Assembly: GCF_026460985.1 (NCBI RefSeq)
Contig: NZ_JAPKNM010000001.1
Span: forward strand, 124,001 to 188,000
Length of the DNA: 64,000 bases
Source: Sphingomonas sp.
Lineage (GTDB): Bacteria > Pseudomonadota > Alphaproteobacteria > Sphingomonadales > Sphingomonadaceae
Direction: 5' to 3'
The notes under the pieces are model-generated. The model did not search any database and was not told the DNA's origin. It was given only the letters and a program-made list of their open reading frames with translations. Below, piece after piece: positions 42,477 to 52,102 of this stretch. Made by a program: the position numbers and the translations under genes. Position 1 is the first letter of the stretch. Each line of letters opens with the position of its first letter.

Positions 42477-42985
42477 GCGAGCAGCAGCAGCAGTTTCACG
42501 TCGATCGCCACGCCCTCGGCGCGTTTGGCGGCGACGAAGGCGGGTACGTCGCGGCGCGCGACGCGGTGGACAATGATGTCCTCGCCTTCGATCCCGCCGC
42601 CTTCGCCTACCTTGGTGAGCCCGGTCGCGCGGACCAAAGTGAAGCCTTCGGTGACCATCCCCGGCGAGGCGTGGAAGAAGCCGAGATCCTCGGCCTGGTC
42701 GCAATGATAGCCCGTCTCCTCCTCGAGCTCGCGCCGCGCGGCGTCCATCGCGGTGTCGCCATCGTGCGAATCGCCGATCAGCCCGGCGGGGAGCTCGAGG
42801 CAGCGCCGCCCGAGCGGCACGCGATATTGCTCGACGAGGAGGACATGGTCGTCCGCGTCGATCGCCAGGATCACCGCCGCCTCGATGCCGCGGGCACGCG
42901 CGACGAACTCCCATTTGCCCTGCCGCTTGGCGACGATCCACTTGCCTTGCCAGACGGTCTCGATCGGCTCTTCGGGGATGCTCAT
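42452..42985 (-). CDS. Nudix hydrolase, ADP-ribose pyrophosphatase-like
   Basis: A 177-residue Nudix hydrolase of the ADP-ribose/NUDT5-like type. The substrate-binding strand LLVEQYRVPLGRRCLELPAG precedes the Nudix box, which starts at GLIGDSHDGDTAMDAARREL and continues EEETGY. Such enzymes cleave ADP-ribose or other nucleoside diphosphate linkages. ATG 42985 overlaps the stop of the upstream TPM gene (ATGA). The last eight codons overlap the convergent NTF2-like gene. Confidence 0.9.
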   Translation of the reverse strand: MSIPEEPIETVWQGKWIVAKRQGKWEFVARARGIEAAVILAIDADDHVLLVEQYRVPLGRRCLELPAGLIGDSHDGDTAMDAARRELEEETGYHCDQAEDLGFFHASPGMVTEGFTLVRATGLTKVGEGGGIEGEDIIVHRVARRDVPAFVAAKRAEGVAIDVKLLLLLAQSLLGDA

Positions 42986-43650
42986 AGTTCGATCAGACGG
43001 TCCGGAAGCTCATTGGTGTCGCCTTCGCTGCGCGGGAAATGCTCGGCAAGCACTTTCCCGATCTGCGCGACAGCTTCGGCCAGGCCGTCGCCCGGGCGGC
43101 CGTCCTTCACCGCCGTGATCAGCGCCGCCATCGCCGCGCCCCACACGTCCGCGCTCACCTTCGAATGGATAGCCTCGTCGGCGATGATCTCGGCGCGATG
43201 CTCGGCGAGGCTGAGGTAGAGCAGGACACCGGTCGCCGCCTTGGTGCGCTTCTCGGCGGCGGTGCGGAACAATGCCAGCGCGCGGCGATGCACGCGGCGC
43301 GTCTTGGTCGCCCCCGGCGTCAGCGCCATCCGCAGCGCATCGAGCGCGAGGACGACGCGCGCGACGAGGAAGGTGAGCGCCATCAGGATCAGCGCGAAGG
43401 TGAGATACCAGCGCGGCGGCGTCTCCGACCAGGCGTCGACGAGCATCGCATGGAGCCATTCGACCGGCGCGGGCTGCCAGGCGAGCAACGCCAGCACGAA
43501 CAGCATCGCGAGCACCGTCCAGTGCAAGGCGACGTCGTGATAGGCGTCCGACCGCCCCGCCACGACGGTGACGATCTCGCCGTCGGTGGCGAGTTCGGCC
43601 TTGGTGACCGCGGCGCTCACCCGCGCATGATCGGCTTCGGTCAGACGCAT
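42982..43650 (-). CDS. TPM-domain membrane protein
   Basis: A 222-residue protein with a partial TPM domain at the N-terminus (LTEADHARVSAAVTKAELATDGEIVTVVAGRSDAYHDVALHWT). Two membrane helices follow at about residues 45-62 and 85-105, then the domain continues (FRTAAEKRTKAATGVLLYLSLAEHRAEIIADEAI). TPM-domain proteins are found with LemA and YgcG-type partners and have no settled function. ATG 43650 overlaps the upstream stop (TGATG). Together with the next two genes on the minus strand it forms the typical lemA-tpm-tpm trio. Confidence 0.87.
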   Translation of the reverse strand: MRLTEADHARVSAAVTKAELATDGEIVTVVAGRSDAYHDVALHWTVLAMLFVLALLAWQPAPVEWLHAMLVDAWSETPPRWYLTFALILMALTFLVARVVLALDALRMALTPGATKTRRVHRRALALFRTAAEKRTKAATGVLLYLSLAEHRAEIIADEAIHSKVSADVWGAAMAALITAVKDGRPGDGLAEAVAQIGKVLAEHFPRSEGDTNELPDRLIEL

Positions 43651-44516
43651 CACCAGCTCCCCGAGGCGCCACCGCCTCCGAACGATCCACCGCCGCCCGA
43701 GAAGCCGCCGCCATCGCCGCCGCCTCCCCAGCCGCCGCCGTCACCACCACCACCCCAGCCCGACGAGCCGCCGCCGCCGCGGCTCATCTCGCTGGCGATG
43801 CTCCACAATAGGATCGGCAGCATGCCGCTGTCGTCGCCGCCACCCCGATAGCGGCGTGCGCCCCAGGGGCCGCGCCGGCGCCGTCCGAAGGCGAGCATCG
43901 GGATCAGCACGAAGAGGAGGATGAAGCCCCAGAACAGCAGCCCGAAGGGGAAACCGCCGCCGCTGCGCCGCGCCTGACGAGGCGTCGCCGCCGCCTTGTC
44001 CGCCGCGGCCTTGGCCTTGGCCTCGGCGGCTTCGAGCGGCAGCTTCATCTGCTCGGCGATCGCCTGCGCGCCCGCGACGATCCCGCCGGGCACGTCCTTG
44101 GCGCGGAATTTGGGGAGGATCGTGTCGTTGATGATGCTGCTCGACAGCGCATCGGTCATGACCGGCTCGAGGCCGTAGCCGACCTCGATGCGCACCTTGC
44201 GCTCGGCGGGGGCGACGATCAGGATGATGCCGTTATTGGCGTCCTTCTGCCCGATCCCCCAGGCACGGCCGAGCCGATAGCCGTAATCGGCGATGTCATA
44301 GCCCTGCAGATCGGGGATCGTCGCGACGACGAACTGGCGCGTGGTCGCCTTGTTGATGTCCTCGGAAAGCCTGGTGATCTCCGCCTTCTGCGCGGCGTCG
44401 AGCAGATTGGCGGCATCGACCACGGGCTCGCGGTCGCGCTTGGGGAAATTCTGCGCCTGCGCCCCGGCGGGGACCGCGAGGAGCAGGAATGCGAGCAGCA
44501 AACGAACGATACTCAT
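43650..44516 (-). CDS. YgcG-type TPM-domain protein with Gly-rich C-terminus
   Basis: A 288-residue exported membrane protein. The signal peptide is residues 1-21 (ending AGAQAQ). A TPM domain covers about residues 27-150 (VVDAANLLDAAQKAEI ... NNGIILIVAPAERKVRIEVGYGLEPVM), one membrane helix lies at about 190-212, and a Gly/Ser/Trp low-complexity tail of about 40 residues ends the chain. This YgcG architecture is linked to LemA in many bacteria. The start is ATG 44516. The GC-rich tail gives long open frames on the other strand, which are artefacts. Confidence 0.9.
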   Translation of the reverse strand: MSIVRLLLAFLLLAVPAGAQAQNFPKRDREPVVDAANLLDAAQKAEITRLSEDINKATTRQFVVATIPDLQGYDIADYGYRLGRAWGIGQKDANNGIILIVAPAERKVRIEVGYGLEPVMTDALSSSIINDTILPKFRAKDVPGGIVAGAQAIAEQMKLPLEAAEAKAKAAADKAAATPRQARRSGGGFPFGLLFWGFILLFVLIPMLAFGRRRRGPWGARRYRGGGDDSGMLPILLWSIASEMSRGGGGSSGWGGGGDGGGWGGGGDGGGFSGGGGSFGGGGASGSW

Positions 44517-44607
44517 GTCGTGATCTCGCGAATGATGGCTTCATTGCCGGCGAGGGCCCGCAATCCGCACCTGGCGCGCGCCGGTGCGGATCGCGGGTGG
44601 CCGCGGC

Positions 44608-45189
44608 TCAGCTGCCGTTCCCGAAATCGACCGTCGGCGCATTCTCCGCCCCCGCCTTGGCCTGGAAGGGCGTCATCGGCTTGGCGCCGTAGAAGATCTT
44701 GGCGCCGATCGCGTCGGGGAAGGTGCGGATGCGGGTATTATATGCCTGCACCGCGGCGTTGTAGTCGCGGACCGCGATGGTGATGCGGTTCTCGGTGCCC
44801 TCGATCTGCGACATCAGCGTCTGGAAATTGCCGACGCTCTGGAGCTGCGGATAGGCTTCCTGCAGCCGCTGGAGCGAGAGCGACAGGCCGTTCTGGGCCT
44901 GGTTGAACGCCGAGACCTTGGCCGGATCGGTCAGATCCTCGCCGCTGAGCTGGATCGTCGTCGCCTTGGCACGCGCGTTGACCACGTCGTTGAGGATCTT
45001 GCTCTCCGCGCCGACCGCGCCCTTCACGGTGGCGACGAGATTGGGGATCAGATCGGCGCGGCGCTGGTAATTGGCCTGCACGTCGGCCCAGCGCGCCTTG
45101 GCGTTCTCCTCGGCGGTGGGCACGCTGTTGAGCCCGCAGGCCGAGAGCAGGACGGCGCCGGCGAGCGCGAGTGCGGCACGAAACTTCAT
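44608..45189 (-). CDS. LemA family lipoprotein
   Basis: A 193-residue LemA protein. The lipobox LSAC (residues 16-19) lipidates the N-terminus. The LemA core VQANYQRRADLIPNLVATVKG is nearly invariant in the family, and a helical bundle with QRLQEAYPQLQS follows. LemA has no known enzyme activity and is associated with envelope stress and TPM proteins. The start is ATG 45189, and the overlapping GTG 45192 is unlikely. First gene of the lemA-TPM-TPM-Nudix set. Confidence 0.92.
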   Translation of the reverse strand: MKFRAALALAGAVLLSACGLNSVPTAEENAKARWADVQANYQRRADLIPNLVATVKGAVGAESKILNDVVNARAKATTIQLSGEDLTDPAKVSAFNQAQNGLSLSLQRLQEAYPQLQSVGNFQTLMSQIEGTENRITIAVRDYNAAVQAYNTRIRTFPDAIGAKIFYGAKPMTPFQAKAGAENAPTVDFGNGS

Positions 45190-45310
45190 CACCTGTGATC
45201 CTCCGGATCTTGTTCAAGGAGTGTCTTATACGACGGCAACACTGGAGCCCGAAAGCGAAATCGGACATGCTTGCGAAACGACGTGAACCGACAGCAGGGA
45301 GTTTGGTGCC

Positions 45311-45745
45311 ATGTGGAAGGAATTCCGGACCTTCATCGCGCGGGGCAACGTCCTCGATCTCGCGGTCGGCGTGATCATCGGCGCGGCCTTCGGCACGATC
45401 ACCAAGTCGCTCACCGACGATCTGATCATGCCGGTGGTCGGCGCCTTGTTCGGCGGGCTCGATTTCTCGAGCTACTTCATCAAGCTGGGCGCGGTGCCCG
45501 CGAGCTATACCGGCTCGCTGACCGATTATGCCGCGCTGAAGGCCGCGGGCGTGCCCCTGCTCGGCTTCGGCCAGTTCCTCACCGTGGTGATCAACTTCGT
45601 GATCCTCGCCTTCATGGTCTTCCTGCTCGTGCGCTTCGCCAACCGGGTGCTGCGCAGCAGCGCCGAGGCGGCGGCCGATCCGGCGGAAGTGGAACTGCTG
45701 CGCGAGATCCGCGACGAGCTGAAGAAGCAGGGTTCCGCGCGCTAG
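45311..45745 (+). CDS. mscL: Large-conductance mechanosensitive channel MscL
   Basis: A 144-residue MscL with the N-terminal amphipathic helix MWKEFRTFIARGNVLDLAVGV, the first membrane helix AFGTITKSLTDDLIMP and the second VVINFVILAFMVFLLVRFAN. The C-terminal cytoplasmic bundle ends in a Glu/Lys-rich helix. It opens under hypo-osmotic stress to release solutes. The periplasmic loop between helices (SYTGSLTDYAALKAAG) is family-typical. The start is ATG 45311. Its stop overlaps the convergent Rrf2 gene stop in CTAG. Confidence 0.95.
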   Translation: MWKEFRTFIARGNVLDLAVGVIIGAAFGTITKSLTDDLIMPVVGALFGGLDFSSYFIKLGAVPASYTGSLTDYAALKAAGVPLLGFGQFLTVVINFVILAFMVFLLVRFANRVLRSSAEAAADPAEVELLREIRDELKKQGSAR

Positions 45746-46173
45746 GCCGCGGCGAGGTCCTCGGCGACGGCATCGGCGAGGCTGGTGCCGTCCAGGATGC
45801 GCGCGGTCTCGTCGCGCACGCGCGCCATGGCGTGGCGGATCGCGCAGCTCGCTTCGTCCTTGCAATCATTGCACGGGCGATAGGCGGTGCGGCTGACGCA
45901 GGGGACGAGCGCGAGCGGGCCTTCGATCACGCGGATGATCTCGCCGAGCGAGATCAGGTGCGACGGCCGGGCGAGGCGATAGCCGCCCATCTTGCCGCGG
46001 GTCGACAGCAGGAACCCCGCCTCGCGCAGATCGGCGAGGATGAGCTCGAGGAACTTGCGCGGCACATTGGCCTCGGTCGCGATGCGGTTCATCGGAACGG
46101 GCCCGGTAGCGGCCTGCTGCTGGGTGAGGAAAAGCATCGCGCGAAGCGCATAACGGGAACGCTGCGTCAACAT
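45742..46173 (-). CDS. Rrf2 family transcriptional regulator with conserved cysteines
   Basis: A 143-residue Rrf2 protein. The winged HTH spans about residues 1-65 (RYALRAMLFLTQQ; ANVPRKFLELILADLREAGFL; RGKMGGYRLA). A cysteine cluster CVSRTAYRPCNDCKDEASC lies at about residues 92-110, and its spacing is compatible with an iron-sulfur cluster as in NsrR/RirA/IscR relatives. It probably senses redox, iron or nitric oxide, but which one cannot be told. No suf/isc genes are adjacent. The start is ATG 46173. A 15-bp palindrome upstream could be its own operator. Confidence 0.88.
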   Translation of the reverse strand: MLTQRSRYALRAMLFLTQQQAATGPVPMNRIATEANVPRKFLELILADLREAGFLLSTRGKMGGYRLARPSHLISLGEIIRVIEGPLALVPCVSRTAYRPCNDCKDEASCAIRHAMARVRDETARILDGTSLADAVAEDLAAA

Positions 46174-46209
46174 GATGCACCCTTCATGCCAATTGATGGC
46201 GCCGAAGGG

Positions 46210-46224
46210 AAGGCCTTAGGCCTT
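46210..46224. promoter_or_regulatory. Palindrome AAGGCCT-T-AGGCCTT upstream of the Rrf2 gene
   Basis: A perfect seven-base inverted repeat around one base, 37 bp upstream of the Rrf2 start and 34 bp before the TATATA used for tmRNA. Rrf2-family operators are short palindromes and the proteins usually autoregulate, so this is a candidate operator in a divergent promoter region. Confidence 0.4.
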
Positions 46225-46257
46225 TCAACCTGACCTTTTCATTAAGCGCGAAGTCCC

Positions 46258-46263
46258 TATATA
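46258..46263 (+). promoter_or_regulatory. Probable -10 element of the tmRNA gene
   Basis: TATATA followed by GGATCCTGCC, seven bases before the UUCG hairpin that begins the tmRNA precursor. The -35 (TTTTCA at 46236-46241, 16-bp spacer) is weak. Confidence 0.4.
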
Positions 46264-46270
46264 GGATCCT

Positions 46271-46616
46271 GCCGGGTTCGCCCGGCTATGGGGATAAACG
46301 AAGGCGTGCAATAGGCACAGCGGACCCGGGGGCAGTACCCGGCGGCTCCACCATAAGTGGTGGTGTACTGGACACCGTTTCTGACGGGGCCGAACCAGGA
46401 TCGACGTGTGTTGAAAAGCGCTATCTATCTCTCAGCGTGGGCCACTGTGACGGTCCGCTACACAAGTGCCAACGATAACGAAGCACTCGCTATTGCGGCG
46501 TAACCCCACGGCCTAACGGCCTAAGGTTATTCCAAGATGCGCGGTTGGACCCCACCGGGCAACAGAAGGGGATTCCAGCGGCCGCCAGGGGGGCCGGGCA
46601 ACAGAACCCCCTGGAC
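46271..46616 (+). ncRNA. ssrA: Permuted two-piece tmRNA (ssrA)
   Basis: The gene is circularly permuted, as in other alphaproteobacteria. The acceptor piece comes first (about 46288-46353), with an arm CCGGG-loop-CCCGG and the 3' end GGCTCCACCA. After a 32-bp intervening loop (46354-46385) the coding piece starts at GGGGCCGAACCAGGATCGAC (46386), whose GGGGC pairs with GCTCC of the acceptor end. The resume codon GCC at 46468 opens a tag frame ending TAA 46501-46503, giving ANDNEALAIAA. Pseudoknot-forming sequence follows, including two 13-bp copies of CCGGGCAACAGAA (46555-46567 and 46594-46606). A UUCG hairpin (46271-46286) begins the precursor. Ends are approximate. With SmpB the mature RNA rescues stalled ribosomes. 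Confidence 0.9.
46468..46503 (+). other. tmRNA tag reading frame ANDNEALAIAA
   Basis: GCC AAC GAT AAC GAA GCA CTC GCT ATT GCG GCG TAA encodes the degradation tag. It starts ANDN and ends in AA, as expected for ClpXP/ClpAP recognition, and is shorter than the Caulobacter tag. Confidence 0.9.
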
Positions 46617-46617
46617 C

Positions 46618-47673
46618 TCATTCGTCCGAAGCATCGACCATGGTCTCGCATCCCGCCGGGATGACGAGTCGCGCGATCGTGCCGCCGTTCGACACCATCT
46701 CGAACTCGCCGCCCAGTTGCGCCGCGAGCATCGTCGCGATCCGCAACCCCAGGCCGCCATGCGCGTCCATGCTGAAGCCCGGGCTGAGCCCGGCGCCGTC
46801 GTCCGCCACCTCGACCACGAGCGCGCCGTCCTCGCGGCAGGCCGCCGCGACCTCGATCGCGCCGCCGCGCTCCGCGAAGCCATGCTCGATCGCATTCGCC
46901 ACCGCCTCGGCGACGATCAGCCCGAGCGGGAGCGCCGATGTCGGCGGCACCGCGAGGCCCTCCGCCGCGTGCACCACGAGCCCGATATCGCTCCGCCCGC
47001 TCGCGCGCAGGACATCGCCGCACAAGGGATCGAGCAATGCGTGGAGCGGGCGCGGCCGGCCCTCGATATCGTAGAGCTGGCGGCTGATGCCGCCGATCAC
47101 GGTGAGCCGCATCGCCGCCTCGTTGAGCGCATGGCGCGCCGCGGGCTCGGACACCGCGCTGCGCTGAAGCGCGAGCAACGCCCCGGCGACCTGGAGATTG
47201 TTCGACACGCGATGCTGCAGCTCGCGAAACATCAGCGCGCGCGTCTGGGCAAGCTGCGCGCTGCGCTCGCGCTCGCGCACCAGCCCGGCCGTCGAGCGGT
47301 GCACCCAATAGACGAGCAGCATCATCGCCGCGGTGACGAGCAGGAACAGGGTCGTCGCCGAATGCGCGCCCGGCGCGAGCGCGAAGCTCTCGAGCCGGGG
47401 CAGGAAGAAATGGCGGGCGAGCAGCGCGCAGATCGCCCCCGCGACCAGGCCGAGCCGCGCCCCCAGCAACAGCCCCACGCCGAACACGGCGGGAAAGAAG
47501 GTGAGGAAGGGGAAGCCGGGCGGGATCAGCGGATCGAGCAGGAGCCGCAGCACCAGGGCGATAGCGCAGATCGCCAGCATCGCGGCCACGGCCAACAGCG
47601 GTCGCCTCTGGAACAGCGGCAGCCGTTCGAGCCAGCGTCCAGCGCCCTCGGCCTTGCCCCCCGACCTGCTCAT
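46618..47673 (-). CDS. HisKA_2-type sensor histidine kinase with DUF4118 membrane domain
   Basis: A 351-residue kinase. Four membrane helices of the DUF4118/KdpD-like type lie at about residues 25-125. A HisKA_2 phospho-acceptor region ELQHRVSNNLQVAGALL follows, then an HATPase domain with LIVAEAVANAIEHGF (N-box) and DDGAGLSPGF / HGGLGLRIA (G-boxes). No separate PAS domain is present. Kinases of this class often feed the PhyR general stress response in sphingomonads, but no response regulator lies nearby, so the pathway is inference. The start is ATG 47673. Its stop codon lies 1-2 bp from the end of the convergent tmRNA. Confidence 0.9.
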   Translation of the reverse strand: MSRSGGKAEGAGRWLERLPLFQRRPLLAVAAMLAICAIALVLRLLLDPLIPPGFPFLTFFPAVFGVGLLLGARLGLVAGAICALLARHFFLPRLESFALAPGAHSATTLFLLVTAAMMLLVYWVHRSTAGLVRERERSAQLAQTRALMFRELQHRVSNNLQVAGALLALQRSAVSEPAARHALNEAAMRLTVIGGISRQLYDIEGRPRPLHALLDPLCGDVLRASGRSDIGLVVHAAEGLAVPPTSALPLGLIVAEAVANAIEHGFAERGGAIEVAAACREDGALVVEVADDGAGLSPGFSMDAHGGLGLRIATMLAAQLGGEFEMVSNGGTIARLVIPAGCETMVDASDE

Positions 47674-47754
47674 CCCGCCATCCTGCGCCCGCGCGGATGC
47701 GAACACAATCGGGATATACCCGGCCGACGCGCGGCAACCCCCTCATTCGCAACG

Positions 47755-47782
47755 AAAAGGGGCCCGCGTCTCCGCGAGCCCC
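47755..47782 (-). terminator. Rho-independent terminator after pnp
   Basis: On the minus strand, GGGGCTCGCG-GAGA-CGCGGGCCCC forms a ten-pair stem followed by TTTTCG. It lies about 36 bp past the pnp stop and would end the nusA-pnp super-operon. Confidence 0.8.
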
Positions 47783-47818
47783 CTGTCTTCGCTCCGAGCT
47801 TTCGCCGGAGACGCGCTA

Positions 47819-50167
<2,349 letters not shown>

Positions 50168-50294
50168 TTTGGTTCCTTCACTCCCGCTGCCAGATGCGGC
50201 GGGGGCCTATGTCCGGGCTATCCGGCCCGGGCGGTTCGGGATGGTCTTCATCCCTGCCAGAGCCGCGGGCCGGATTGCCTGCGGCTCGAATGTC

Positions 50295-50320
50295 AAAAGG
50301 GCGCCGCGAGGGCGCCCTTT
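50295..50320 (-). terminator. Hairpin terminator/attenuator between rpsO and pnp
   Basis: On the minus strand, AAAGGGCGCC-CTCGC-GGCGCCCTTT is followed by TGACA, directly past the rpsO stop. The rpsO-pnp spacer in E. coli also holds an attenuating terminator, so partial read-through into pnp is likely. Confidence 0.75.
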
Positions 50321-50324
50321 CAGG

Positions 50325-50594
50325 TTACTTGCGAAGACCGAGCTTCGCGATGAGGTCGGTATAGCGACCCTCGTCCTTCTTCCTCAGATAGTCGAGGAGG
50401 CTGCGGCGCTTGTTGACCATGAGCAGCAGACCGCGGCGCGAGTGATTGTCCTTCGCGTGGGTCTTGAAGTGCTCGGTCAGGTTGACGATGCGCTCGGTGA
50501 GGATCGCGATCTGGACCTCGGGGCTGCCCGTGTCGCCCTTTTCGCGGGCATGTTCCTTGACGAGCGCGTCCTTGCGCTCCTGCGTGATCGACAT
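50325..50594 (-). CDS. rpsO: 30S ribosomal protein S15
   Basis: An 89-residue S15 with the signature [30 protein letters not shown] (bS15 helical core binding 16S rRNA and S6/S18). Length and sequence are canonical. The start is ATG 50594. It lies between truB and pnp, as in most proteobacteria. Confidence 0.98.
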   Translation of the reverse strand: MSITQERKDALVKEHAREKGDTGSPEVQIAILTERIVNLTEHFKTHAKDNHSRRGLLLMVNKRRSLLDYLRKKDEGRYTDLIAKLGLRK

Positions 50595-50615
50595 GTCTTT
50601 TCCTACGACATCATT

Positions 50616-51623
50616 TTACAGGTTGAACCCGCGGACGACCCGGACAAGTCCGGACTGAGCCTCGACCAGCGCGACGGGAACATCGTCCTCACACGCGAAA
50701 TATTGGCCATCCCTCAAGACAGGGCCGTCAGCGGCGATCCCGGCCAGAACCTGCCCCTGACGGAGCAGCCCTGCCTGGACGGGAGTGAGGGATAGAGCCG
50801 GGATGTCGTCCAGCCCCGCCCTCAGCGGCAGGAGGAGGTGTTCAAGGGTGCGGGCCTTAGCGGCATCGGCCAATTTGTCCAGCGAAATCGCGGAATCGAG
50901 GCCGAACGGGCCGGCCTTGGTGCGGCGAAGCATGGTGACGTGCCCGACGGTGCCGAGCGCATATGCGATGTCGCGCGCAAGGGAGCGGATATAGGTGCCC
51001 TTGGAGACATGGGCGGTGAGGGTGACGCTATCCACTTCCTCCCCCGGAGGGGGAGGGGGACCAGCGAAGCTGGTGGAGGGGTATTCTCCACGGGCGATTT
51101 CGCTTGGGGCAACTACCCCTCCACCGCTTCGCGGTCCCCCTCCCCCTCCGGGGGAGGATAGTGTCAGCGCATGGATCACCACGTCCCGGCTCGCCAGCAC
51201 CACTTCCTCCCCCGCCCGAGCGAGGTCATAGGCGCGCGCGCCGCCGACCTTCAGCGCCGAATAGGCCGGCGGGACCTGCGCGATCGGGCCAGTGAAGCGG
51301 GGGAGCACCGCCTCGATCTCCGCCAGCGTCGGCCGCGCGCCGGACGCCGCGATCTCACGGCCTTCGAGGTCGAGCGTGTCGGTCTCCACCCCGAAGCGGA
51401 TCGTGAAATCGTAGATCTTGTCGCTGTCGAGCATCCGACCCGCCAGCTTGGTCGCCTCGCCGACCGCGATCGGCAGTACCCCCGTCGCCAGCGGGTCGAG
51501 CGTGCCGCCATGGCCGACCTTGAACTTGCCGTAGCCGCCTTCGCGCAGCGCGCGCTTGACCGCACTCACGCCCTGCGTCGAGCCGAGTCCCAGGGGTTTG
51601 TCGAGGATGATCCAGCCGTGCAC
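50616..51623 (-). CDS. truB: tRNA pseudouridine-55 synthase TruB with an in-frame repeat-derived insertion
   Basis: A 335-residue TruB that makes Psi55 in the T loop of tRNAs. KVGHGGTLDPLATGVLPI holds catalytic Asp43, and YSALKVGGARAYDLAR and the C-terminal SKGTYIRSLARDIA motif are intact, followed by the TruB C-terminal domain. Between residues about 156 and 198 an extra Gly/Pro-rich stretch (GGGGGPRSGGG ... GPPPPPGEE) interrupts the normal fold. It is translated from a 121-bp palindromic element at 51038-51158. Normal bacterial TruB proteins have no such insert. The frame remains open and the catalytic motifs are unaffected. The start is GTG 51623. Confidence 0.95.
   Translation of the reverse strand: MHGWIILDKPLGLGSTQGVSAVKRALREGGYGKFKVGHGGTLDPLATGVLPIAVGEATKLAGRMLDSDKIYDFTIRFGVETDTLDLEGREIAASGARPTLAEIEAVLPRFTGPIAQVPPAYSALKVGGARAYDLARAGEEVVLASRDVVIHALTLSSPGGGGGPRSGGGVVAPSEIARGEYPSTSFAGPPPPPGEEVDSVTLTAHVSKGTYIRSLARDIAYALGTVGHVTMLRRTKAGPFGLDSAISLDKLADAAKARTLEHLLLPLRAGLDDIPALSLTPVQAGLLRQGQVLAGIAADGPVLRDGQYFACEDDVPVALVEAQSGLVRVVRGFNL
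51038..51158. repeat. Composite palindromic element inserted in the truB reading frame
   Basis: Left arm 51038-51084 (TCCTCCCCCGGAGGGGGAGG...) and right arm 51113-51158 are near-perfect inverse copies around a 28-bp centre. Both arms hold the CCTCCCCCGG/AGGGGGAGG palindrome and a GGTGGAGGGGTA inner arm, so it is structured like the CTCTCCC-type doublets elsewhere in the window. It adds about 43 residues to TruB. It is not a multiple of three by itself, so flanking bases must have been adjusted. Confidence 0.85.
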
Positions 51624-51663
51624 GCGCGCGCCCTAGCCCAGCGGGCGCCGCGCCGCCAGCGGA

Positions 51664-52092
51664 TCAGGCGCCTTGCGGCGTCGGCTGCGGCTGGGGCTGC
51701 TCCGGCTCCCCCTGCTGCTCCTGCTGCCGCCGCTGCCTCCTGCTCGGCGGCGGATCGCTGCGCACGATGCTCGAGATGCGGCAGCGATCGCGGCCCGCGA
51801 TGATCGTGTCGCCGCGCGACAGCGTGCTGCTGTTGCCGAAGGTCTGGAAGCCGATCCGGAACGCGAAGGGAAGCTCGTTGCAGCGCGTGAAGAAGCGGAC
51901 ATGGAACCAGTCGCGCCGGGCATTCTGGATGAAGACGCCGCTGCCGTCGCGATCGGGGGCGAAGGTGCGGATCTGCCCCCCGGTCACGAACGGGATCGAT
52001 ACCTGCGCGCCGGCGGGCGGCGTGTCCCCGGTGGTGGTGCAGGCGGTCAGGAGCGACGCCGCGAGAAGCGGGACGGAGAAGGTTCTGGACAT
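51664..52092 (-). CDS. Lipoprotein resembling DUF6491 proteins
   Basis: A 142-residue lipoprotein with signal peptide and lipobox LTAC (residues 14-17). The core QIRTFAPDRDGSGVFIQNARRDWFHVRFFTRCNELPFAFRI ... GDTIIAGRDRCRISSIVRSDP, with conserved cysteines, resembles the small DUF6491-type lipoproteins of sphingomonads. A Gln/Pro/Arg-rich tail (QEQQGEPEQPQPQP) ends the chain. ATG 52092 is chosen for the lipoprotein signal. It sits between tdk and truB inside the translation super-operon. Function unknown. Confidence 0.72.
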   Translation of the reverse strand: MSRTFSVPLLAASLLTACTTTGDTPPAGAQVSIPFVTGGQIRTFAPDRDGSGVFIQNARRDWFHVRFFTRCNELPFAFRIGFQTFGNSSTLSRGDTIIAGRDRCRISSIVRSDPPPSRRQRRQQEQQGEPEQPQPQPTPQGA

Positions 52093-52102
52093 GATCAAGT
52101 CC

